A stretch of DNA of 21,507 nucleotides, from assembly GCA_013214975.1 (NCBI GenBank), contig JABSPR010000205.1:1-21507 (forward strand), in the 5' to 3' direction. The DNA comes from Flavobacteriales bacterium (GTDB lineage Bacteria > Bacteroidota > Bacteroidia > DT-38). How positions within the stretch are numbered: the stretch's first letter is position 1; the number at the start of each line of letters is the position of its first letter. Below the pieces are notes generated by a model that was given only the letters and a program-made list of their open reading frames with translations, did not search any database and was not told the DNA's origin. Position numbers and translations under genes: made by a program. Shown one piece after another: positions 15,968 to 21,507 of the stretch.

Positions 15968-17236
15968 TTATTTTGCATTAAATACTCTTCCTTGTCTCCA
16001 GCTACTGGTAGCCGTCATCCAAATGTTTTTATAAATCGGTTTCCGAATAAGCTTGTAGTCGCTATTAGTAAACTTGTTTTTATGTTTAACAAAGGTAAAG
16101 TTTAATGGTTCTATATTTTGATCATCTCCATAAATCCACGTTTCGGTATCGTTAGTACGATATATTGCCTTTGGAGGTCCCAAAACAATATAGAGTAAGC
16201 CTCTATCCGTACGCCAACCTTCAATTTCAGCACTAAATACTTTATTAGATTTTTCAACTCTTCTGTAGTATCGTTTAATCAATGTTTTGGATATAGAAGG
16301 ATCTTTGCCAAGGGAAATCCAAAAGTTATCCATGGCTAATTTCTTATCCAAACTTCCTTTAAGTTCTTGAAACTCTTCTTTCGTTGTAATGTAACGCAGA
16401 GGTTCAATCATTTCGCTAATGTTCGAAATTTCCGGGAAGTTTTTCGTGAAATTAAATAAGGTAAGGCCATCTATAGTATCGCGTTTTGTCGTGAAATGGT
16501 ATAGACCAAAATTAGTTGCTGTGTATTGAAATGACTCTAAACTTTTTTTAAGGATAAAATAGGAAGTATCGGGGTTTTGGTAATTTTTCTTAATAGGACT
16601 TAAGCTGAATGGGGGTGATGCAAAGCCTAATTTGCGCTTATATTCTTTGATATATAGAGTATCTGTATTTTCGTATTCATATTTAATTCCTATTGGTTCA
16701 TTGGAGTTAATGAAATCGTTGAATATTGTTGCCCCCTTTGCTGTTTTTGAGACATGGAAGTTGTTTGACTCATATTTGTTATACTTATTTAGGCTTTTGT
16801 AAAAGTTGGCATTAAGCCTTCTCTTAGTGTCAGAAATTGAAATTCGAAGTAGATATCTTCCATTCATTGCGGCGGAAAAATCTATTGACTCAATAATCGA
16901 TTCAATGTCTTCGTTGCTTCCAAAATGTTTTATGAAAATACTTGAGCTGTCAATTATTTCAGAAGATTCATATGAGTTTAATACTTCTATTTTAATCTTG
17001 ATTTTAGCACTGAAATTCTTCTCATTTAACTCTTTAGTATGAAGGAATTCATTTGATTTTAATTTGATAAATAGCCTGGATTTTATCGAGGAAATATGAT
17101 ATGCCTGAAACTCGGGATGGATAAGAGAACCTTCTTCGTATAAATAAGAAAGATTTATGTTGCTAATATTTTTTGGTCCTGTACAGTTTGCAATACAGAA
17201 CAAAGACAATACAATAAAGAGCAATTTGAAATGCAT
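15968..17236 (-). CDS. GWxTD domain-containing lipoprotein
   Basis: 422-residue protein of unknown function carrying the GWxTD domain found in Bacteroidota and relatives. The N-terminus is a lipoprotein-like signal (MHFKLLFIVLSLFCIANC) with Cys18 as the probable lipidated residue; Asn at -1 departs from the classic lipobox but is tolerated in this phylum. The middle ~30-290 looks beta-rich and poorly conserved. The domain signature is at 340-344 (GWRTD), continuing RGLLYIVLGPP and TETWIYG. It begins 4 bases after the rmuC stop codon and ends 10 bases before rlmB, so it is surely in the same transcription unit. Role unknown; an envelope location is inferred from the signal. Confidence 0.85.
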   Translation of the reverse strand: MHFKLLFIVLSLFCIANCTGPKNISNINLSYLYEEGSLIHPEFQAYHISSIKSRLFIKLKSNEFLHTKELNEKNFSAKIKIKIEVLNSYESSEIIDSSSIFIKHFGSNEDIESIIESIDFSAAMNGRYLLRISISDTKRRLNANFYKSLNKYNKYESNNFHVSKTAKGATIFNDFINSNEPIGIKYEYENTDTLYIKEYKRKLGFASPPFSLSPIKKNYQNPDTSYFILKKSLESFQYTATNFGLYHFTTKRDTIDGLTLFNFTKNFPEISNISEMIEPLRYITTKEEFQELKGSLDKKLAMDNFWISLGKDPSISKTLIKRYYRRVEKSNKVFSAEIEGWRTDRGLLYIVLGPPKAIYRTNDTETWIYGDDQNIEPLNFTFVKHKNKFTNSDYKLIRKPIYKNIWMTATSSWRQGRVFNAK

Positions 17237-17240
17237 TAAA

Positions 17241-18371
17241 TCAATCTTTATAAGGGTCTTCGGGTTTGCTTATTGCTTTGGTTTCATAGCTATTTGAAAC
17301 CCGCCCATCAGTAATTCGGACCACGTCTTTATCTATTTTTTTAAATTCTCTGGAAGCCTCATTGTACATGTTTACAGTGGTGCCAAGGTTTTTCCCTAGT
17401 TTATCGAGATATGTTTCGTAACCATTAAGATGATTACCTAGCAGCTCAACTCGTTTAATAATCTCCTTTACAGATTCTTCAAACTTGAGAGCTTTTAAAC
17501 CTTGCAATACAGTTTCGAGGTATGCGTAGAAAGAAGTAGGAGAGACTATAATCACTCTTTTTTTGAAAGCATATTCAATAAGGTCGTGGCTATTCATTTC
17601 TAGAGTGCCAACGTTGTACACTAAAAGGTTGTAATACACGCCTTCAGCAGGAATAAACATAAATGCGAATTCTGTCGTGTCTTCTTCAGGTCTGATGTAT
17701 TTTGAGGTTTCATCGATTCTGTTTTTCACATCATTCTTGAACTCTTTTTCGAGTGCTTCTCTGGTGGTTTTATCATTTGTTTGAACCATGCGGTTGTATT
17801 TCTCTAAAGAGAATTTAGAATCTATTGGGATGATTTTATTATTAAAGAATATTACAGAATCCACTATTTCACCATTCGAGAATTTGTATTGGAGTTCGTA
17901 TTGATTTGGTTGTAGGATATTACTCAGTAGAGCTTCCAGGAAGTACTCACCTAGTATTCCTCTTTGCTTCGGATTTTTAAGTATGTTTTCCAAACTATTC
18001 ATTTGCTCGGCAAATCCGAGTACTTGATTATTGGTGCCCTGAATTTCAGTGAGTTTTTCAGTTACGTCATTTATTATCTTGTGGCTTGTGGTAAATTGTT
18101 TCTGTAAATTATCGGTAGACGACTGTTGAAATGATTTAATGTCATCATTAATTTTTGAAAGTTCGCTTTGCATACTTTCTCGACTGGAGGTACTAGCATC
18201 TTCCACGTTTTTTCTTATTTCTGCCATTTCTTTTCGCAAATTCTCATTCAGATCAATTATTAGTTGTTGTGAGTTAGGAAGAGTGTTTGACTTTTTTTGA
18301 AGTTGGATTATGAGAACAATAACTAATAGAAACAGAATAAATAGAGTGGCTATTATTGCGAATTCGAACAT
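17241..18371 (-). CDS. rmuC: DNA recombination protein RmuC homologue
   Basis: 376-residue member of the RmuC family, which in E. coli limits inversion at short inverted repeats; a nuclease-like fold has been predicted. Residues 4-26 form one transmembrane helix (FAIIATLFILFLLVIVLII). A long coiled coil covers ~30-120, rich in Lys, Glu, Asn and Ser. The conserved domain runs ~125-330, with PKQRGILGEYFLEALL, IPIDSKFSLEKYNRM, EFAFMFIPAEGVYY and VIIVSPTSFYAYL. The C-terminal tail is charged. The protein is probably anchored in the inner membrane facing the nucleoid. It lies 40 bases after the Omp85-like gene and 4 bases before the GWxTD gene. Confidence 0.92.
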   Translation of the reverse strand: MFEFAIIATLFILFLLVIVLIIQLQKKSNTLPNSQQLIIDLNENLRKEMAEIRKNVEDASTSSRESMQSELSKINDDIKSFQQSSTDNLQKQFTTSHKIINDVTEKLTEIQGTNNQVLGFAEQMNSLENILKNPKQRGILGEYFLEALLSNILQPNQYELQYKFSNGEIVDSVIFFNNKIIPIDSKFSLEKYNRMVQTNDKTTREALEKEFKNDVKNRIDETSKYIRPEEDTTEFAFMFIPAEGVYYNLLVYNVGTLEMNSHDLIEYAFKKRVIIVSPTSFYAYLETVLQGLKALKFEESVKEIIKRVELLGNHLNGYETYLDKLGKNLGTTVNMYNEASREFKKIDKDVVRITDGRVSNSYETKAISKPEDPYKD

Positions 18372-18411
18372 AAATAGAAATTTAATATTGTGAATACTTA
18401 TTATTTAGGCT

Positions 18412-20136
18412 CTAGAAATAATTAACAATTCCAAAATGAAGCTTTGCAGATTTAAGTAAAATAGGATTGTTTTTTTGAGAGCCTAGTGCATAGTTAACGC
18501 TAAAAATGCCTGCTTTAGTTTGAAAGTTAATGCCTGCTCCAAATCCATACGGCGTATCTCTGGCTGAGCCACTGTTTGCACTGAAATATTCGTACCAGCC
18601 CATATCTACAAATAGGTACGCATTTGAGTTTTGCTCAAGAAGTACGCGATACTCCATGCTAAATATTGAATAAGTTGATGCCAATATGGATTCTTCATCA
18701 AATCCCCTGAATGTTTTAAGTCCCCCTATTCTATAGAGTTCATTATCATAGTTCGCTTTATTGGAAAGTAAACCTCCGTTTAGTCGGAGCATGATCGTAC
18801 TTCTTTCAAAAAGAGGTAAAAACCATCTGATTTCTCCTTTTGTTTTAAATTGAGTGGAATTGCTTTTTGTGGAGTCCGTATTTTTAATTCCATCTTCTTT
18901 TCTAATTCCAACACCTATTTCGCCATTCAATGAATAGCCTTTTCTTGGGTTTATTTTGTAATCGAGTTTTTCTCTCTTAATACCAATTCCGTACAAAGAG
19001 AAGTCTGTGTTTGCGAATAGTGCATTGTTTATTTCTGATGATTGCTTAGAGAGTAAAGAAGATTTTTTTCTATCCCAGAATACGTTAAAATAGTTACCTC
19101 CTCTTAAAAGGTATTCTATTCCTAAACGATAATTGGTGTTTATGAAAAGGGTGTCTTTCCTGTAAAGTTTGAAGTTTAAATCGATTCCAAAGGGAGTCTT
19201 GAATAGAAAAGGGTAATTCAATTTTGCGGACAAATCGGAGGTTTGTGGTTGAAGAGATCTCCAATTCAATTCCATGAGTTCTCCTTTCCCCAGGCTGTTG
19301 TGGAGCTTAAGAAAGAGATCTCCAGTTATAGTTGTTTTTCCTTTTTTGGCATCCGGTAAAAAGCCAATAATTCCATTAAACTTGCTTGCATCTTTGTCTG
19401 ATAAATAAAGAATGAGTTCTGTTTTGTCCTCCATAAACCGAACAACCGCTGGATCTGTAATACGGATGAAAGGTAATTCGTCTAACCTTCGTTGGATACT
19501 CTTGATCTTAGATTCATTATAAAGATCGTTTGTTTGAATGCCTAGATAACGTTGTATGTATATTGGTTCAATATCCACGTCACCCTTAATAGTAATAGAA
19601 TCGATATTAACCTGTAGGTTTTTACTCACCAAAAGAGAAGCCATTATTGTATCTCTATGAAAGGATACCTTAGATAATTGAATAGATGCAAAGGGGTATC
19701 CATTGTTTTCATATTGTTCAATGATTTTTTCAAGAAGGCTATTTATATCTTCAGTGTTAAATGGTTTGTTTAGGTATAATTTATCTCGAAATCCAATCTT
19801 ACTTAATACTTCTTCTTCGATATTCCCCTTGTTCAATTTAGCGAGATTGTACTGGTGTCCAGTAAATAGGGAAGTAGTTAGGTTAAGACTGTCTCTTTTT
19901 AATTCTTCAAAATAGGCTGATAAATAGCCTCTTGAAAAAAGTTCTTTTTGAATCGTTTTAAGGTGATCAAAGCGTTGTTTAGGATTATTAAATACGTCCT
20001 TGCTGGTTTCTATATTTTTTAATTCAATGATATTTATAGTAGAGTCGATTTTTTCGATGTGAAGCGTGTAACTTCCTTGGGCAGAAACATGCAAACAAGT
20101 TATAATTAGAAATACAGAAATAAAGAATGCTTTCAT
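18412..20136 (-). CDS. Omp85/BamA-TamA family outer-membrane protein
   Basis: 574-residue outer-membrane protein. A signal peptide occupies residues 1-~19 (MKAFFISVFLIITCLHVSA). Residues ~25-255 resemble two to three POTRA domains (for example FRDKLYLNKPFNTEDINSLL and LVSKNLQVNIDSITIKGDV). The C-terminal ~320 residues are a 16-strand-type barrel, with the Omp85 signature GGLKTFRGFDEESI containing the conserved RGF lid motif and a final strand ending VNYF. The full BamA of this phylum is usually larger, so this is more likely an accessory paralogue (TamA-like or a lipid/protein exporter) than the essential BamA. It lies 62 bases after ung on the same strand. Confidence 0.85.
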   Translation of the reverse strand: MKAFFISVFLIITCLHVSAQGSYTLHIEKIDSTINIIELKNIETSKDVFNNPKQRFDHLKTIQKELFSRGYLSAYFEELKRDSLNLTTSLFTGHQYNLAKLNKGNIEEEVLSKIGFRDKLYLNKPFNTEDINSLLEKIIEQYENNGYPFASIQLSKVSFHRDTIMASLLVSKNLQVNIDSITIKGDVDIEPIYIQRYLGIQTNDLYNESKIKSIQRRLDELPFIRITDPAVVRFMEDKTELILYLSDKDASKFNGIIGFLPDAKKGKTTITGDLFLKLHNSLGKGELMELNWRSLQPQTSDLSAKLNYPFLFKTPFGIDLNFKLYRKDTLFINTNYRLGIEYLLRGGNYFNVFWDRKKSSLLSKQSSEINNALFANTDFSLYGIGIKREKLDYKINPRKGYSLNGEIGVGIRKEDGIKNTDSTKSNSTQFKTKGEIRWFLPLFERSTIMLRLNGGLLSNKANYDNELYRIGGLKTFRGFDEESILASTYSIFSMEYRVLLEQNSNAYLFVDMGWYEYFSANSGSARDTPYGFGAGINFQTKAGIFSVNYALGSQKNNPILLKSAKLHFGIVNYF

Positions 20137-20198
20137 CTAATTTGAATCTGAAACAGCGAAACGTGTTTTTTGCAATTTTCGTAGGTCGTCAGCAAAGA

Positions 20199-20855
20199 TT
20201 ACCAATTAATTGGCTTTAAGTTACTCTTTATTAAAAGTTCATCTGTTTTCGAAAAATGTCGGCAACCTAAGAATCCTCGATACGCAGATAATGGGGATGG
20301 GTGTACTGCTGTAAGAATGCGGTGTTTGCTGGCATCAATCAATGTGGCTTTGTTTTGAGCAAAACTGCCCCATAGTAAAAAAACAATATTCTGTTTTTTA
20401 TGGGATAGATTAGTAATAACAGCATCCGTAAATGTTTCCCAGCCTTTTTTTTGATGTGACCCTGCTTTATTGGCCTCAACTGTAAGGGTCGAGTTTAACA
20501 GTAACACCCCTTGCTTTGCCCATCTCTCTAAGTTTCCTGAGATAGGGGGAGAAATACCAACGTCAGACTCTATCTCTTTGAATATGTTTCTTAATGATGG
20601 GGGTATTTTTATTCCATCCGGAACAGAAAAAGATAAGCCATGAGCCTGTCCGGGGCCATGGTATGGGTCTTGCCCGATTATCACCACTTTCACGTCTTCG
20701 AATGAAGTGTAATTAAAGGCGGCAAAGATCAAATCGTAATCTGGGTATATTATTGTCGTTTTTTTCTCTTCATTAAGATATTGTCTCAAGCTAATAAAGT
20801 AGTCGGAGTCTAATTCGGTTTTTAGAATTTTTGTCCAACCTGCATTTAATTTCAT
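20199..20855 (-). CDS. ung: Uracil-DNA glycosylase (family 1)
   Basis: Excises uracil from DNA to start base-excision repair. It has 218 residues, the normal length. The catalytic motif GQDPYHGPGQAHGLSFSV is at 61-78 with water-activating Asp63. LLLNSTLTVE (118-127) contains the uracil-reading Asn121. The DNA-intercalation loop is HPSPLSAYRGF with His185. All key residues are intact. The start ATG at 20855 faces a gap of about 180 bases and leads the minus-strand run ung-omp85-rmuC-GWxTD-rlmB. Confidence 0.97.
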   Translation of the reverse strand: MKLNAGWTKILKTELDSDYFISLRQYLNEEKKTTIIYPDYDLIFAAFNYTSFEDVKVVIIGQDPYHGPGQAHGLSFSVPDGIKIPPSLRNIFKEIESDVGISPPISGNLERWAKQGVLLLNSTLTVEANKAGSHQKKGWETFTDAVITNLSHKKQNIVFLLWGSFAQNKATLIDASKHRILTAVHPSPLSAYRGFLGCRHFSKTDELLIKSNLKPINW

Positions 20856-20894
20856 ATTATTTATTAATTATATCATTTATATGAAAAATATAAA

Positions 20895-20916
20895 CCTTTT
20901 TTTACGCAAAAAAAGG
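20895..20916. repeat. Long A/T hairpin between ung and the small lipoprotein gene
   Basis: CCTTTTTTT (20895-20903) and AAAAAAAGG (20908-20916) form a perfect 9-bp inverted repeat around ACGC, in the divergent gap between ung (minus) and the small lipoprotein (plus). It lies 39 bases upstream of the ung start codon and 34 bases upstream of the plus-strand -33 element. As a homopolymer block it may bend DNA. On the minus strand it ends in TTTG about 16 bases before a degenerate TATTTTTC, so it may contribute to the ung promoter. Confidence 0.5.
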
Positions 20917-20950
20917 AGCTTGGATGGAAATCTCTCAAAGGTTGATCTTA

Positions 20951-20981
20951 TTTGCTTAATAGGTTTAAAAGATTAACTTTG
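20951..20981 (+). promoter_or_regulatory. Near-perfect Bacteroidota promoter for the small lipoprotein
   Basis: TTTG at 20951-20954, a spacer of exactly 19 bases, then TAACTTTG at 20974-20981. This matches the full Bacteroidota consensus TTTG-N19-TAnnTTTG at every fixed base and is the best promoter seen in the window. Transcription would start near 20988, leaving a leader of about 50 bases before the ATG at 21038. Confidence 0.75.
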
Positions 20982-21037
20982 TGTATGCACTGTGTCGAAA
21001 TTAAGTAATTATGATTTTGATGAGTAGAAGATAAAAA

Positions 21038-21181
21038 ATGAAAAAGCTAATATTTTCTCTAATAATTGCAATTTCAGCGTTGACGTTGCTAAGTTCCTGT
21101 GGGGGCGGTGGACATTCGTCTGCGTATAGGTGCCCAGCATATGGGCACGTAATAGTGCCATCTTCCGACATCCCATCTTAA
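21038..21181 (+). CDS. Small lipoprotein, 47 residues, function unknown
   Basis: Begins MKKLIFSLIIAISALTLLSS and has a classic lipobox L18-S-S-Cys21, followed by GGGG. The mature part would be only 27 residues, with one further Cys in the motif YRCPAYG (Cys32) and a Pro/Ser-rich end. Gly residues after the lipidated Cys lack the acidic surface-export signal described for Bacteroidota lipoproteins, so a periplasm-facing location is more likely. I do not recognise the family. The strong promoter 57 bases upstream and the good signal peptide argue that it is a real gene. Alternatives are an entericidin-like small lipoprotein or a peptide released after processing. Confidence 0.7.
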   Translation: MKKLIFSLIIAISALTLLSSCGGGGHSSAYRCPAYGHVIVPSSDIPS

Positions 21182-21207
21182 ATAGTATCTTGTTTCTGCG
21201 ATTACCG

Positions 21208-21233
21208 TATATTTATTTGTAGTAATAAATATA
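21208..21233 (+). repeat. AT-only hairpin downstream of the small lipoprotein
   Basis: TATATTTATT and AATAAATATA are perfect 10-base inverted arms around the loop TGTAGT, 26 bases after the lipoprotein stop codon. There are no G-C pairs and no clean T tract after it, so it is a poor intrinsic terminator, but its position would suit an mRNA 3'-end stabiliser. Confidence 0.4.
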
Positions 21234-21310
21234 TAGAATTCACTAGTAATAGTTTGAATCTCATTCAAGTTATGGTTGTTAAATGGAATAGAATCCTGTA
21301 AATACTAAAG

Positions 21311-21507
21311 TTGAAATTTCCTATTTTTATTTGTACCATGATGTCTTTGTTTCCCATATTCTTATATGGGAATATGAATGCCGTTGCAGACACCTCAGCT
21401 AAAGATGTTTTATATAAAACAGAGAATATGTATGGCGGAGGAATTCATAGAATTGGTATGCATTTAGCGTTTAGGACGGTAAAAAGTATCACGTATTTGA
21501 AAAAGAG
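21311..21507 (+). CDS. Exported protein of unknown function (5' part)
   Basis: An open frame runs off the right edge. Starting at the TTG at 21311 gives a convincing signal peptide: a Lys at position 2, the hydrophobic stretch FPIFICTMMSLFPIFLYG, and a cleavage site near NAVA|DTS. Starting at the ATG at 21338 shortens it to a hydrophobic segment without a positive charge. About 65 codons are visible; after the signal the sequence reads DVLYKTENMYGGG and then a basic, non-descript stretch. I cannot assign a family from so little. It lies 129 bases after the small lipoprotein, with an AT-rich gap and no consensus -7 box (ATAGTTTG near 21248 is one base short of the pattern). Confidence 0.5.
   Translation, partial: MKFPIFICTMMSLFPIFLYGNMNAVADTSAKDVLYKTENMYGGGIHRIGMHLAFRTVKSITYLKK

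Noticed and set aside
18412..20136. Calling the Omp85-family gene BamA itself
   Set aside because: Only about two to three POTRA-like domains are seen and the protein is short (574 residues). The neighbours are not the usual BamA context.
20202..20213. 12-base palindrome CCAATTAATTGG
   Set aside because: It lies wholly within the last codons of ung (PINW) and is explained by coding.
21011..21034. Seven-codon ATG frame in the leader of the small lipoprotein
   Set aside because: Too short to support, no conservation data, and expected by chance in AT-rich DNA.
1..21507. CRISPR array, tRNA or rRNA genes, insertion sequences, attachment sites
   Set aside because: No regularly spaced repeats, no cloverleaf or rRNA sequence, no transposase or integrase, and no target duplication was seen on either strand.

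Overview
The window looks like a chromosomal segment from a Bacteroidota bacterium, most likely of the Flavobacteriales. It is AT-rich. Start codons mostly lack Shine-Dalgarno sequences, and several intergenic regions carry TAnnTTTG boxes, the -7 element of the Bacteroidota housekeeping sigma factor. Other markers of the phylum are a type IX secretion (T9SS) sorting domain, a GWxTD-domain lipoprotein, a long acidic tail on ribosomal protein L17, cysteine-poor L36 and S4, and a mitochondrial-type citrate synthase.

Positions 1-3905 (+ strand) are the 3' end of the large ribosomal protein operon: map (5' end cut off by the window edge), infA, rpmJ, rpsM, rpsK, rpsD, rpoA and rplQ. A hairpin with a T tract follows rplQ and contains a promoter-like -7 box. 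Next, still on the + strand, come central-metabolism genes: carA, eno, gltA and a long UbiD-family decarboxylase. This block ends in a short YjdI-type [4Fe-4S] ferredoxin gene that carries an in-frame stop codon.

Positions 10021-15118 (- strand) hold, in transcription order, a ClC-type chloride channel/transporter with CBS domains, a small outer-membrane beta-barrel protein, and a T9SS-exported propeller/Ig-like protein. The last of these converges with the ferredoxin gene so closely that the two stop codons touch.

Positions 15226-20855 (- strand) form a tightly packed run: ung, an Omp85/BamA-like outer-membrane protein, rmuC, a GWxTD lipoprotein and rlmB. It mixes DNA and rRNA maintenance with envelope functions.

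Positions 20856-21507 (+ strand) contain a long A/T hairpin, a near-perfect Bacteroidota promoter, a 47-residue lipoprotein that I do not recognise, an AT-only hairpin, and the start of an unrecognised exported protein cut off by the window edge.

Most of the window is ordinary core genome, and I see no evidence of a new multi-gene system. The items most worth checking are the interrupted ferredoxin gene, the terminator/promoter overlap before carA, the tiny lipoprotein with its strong promoter, and the barrel plus T9SS-cargo gene pair.
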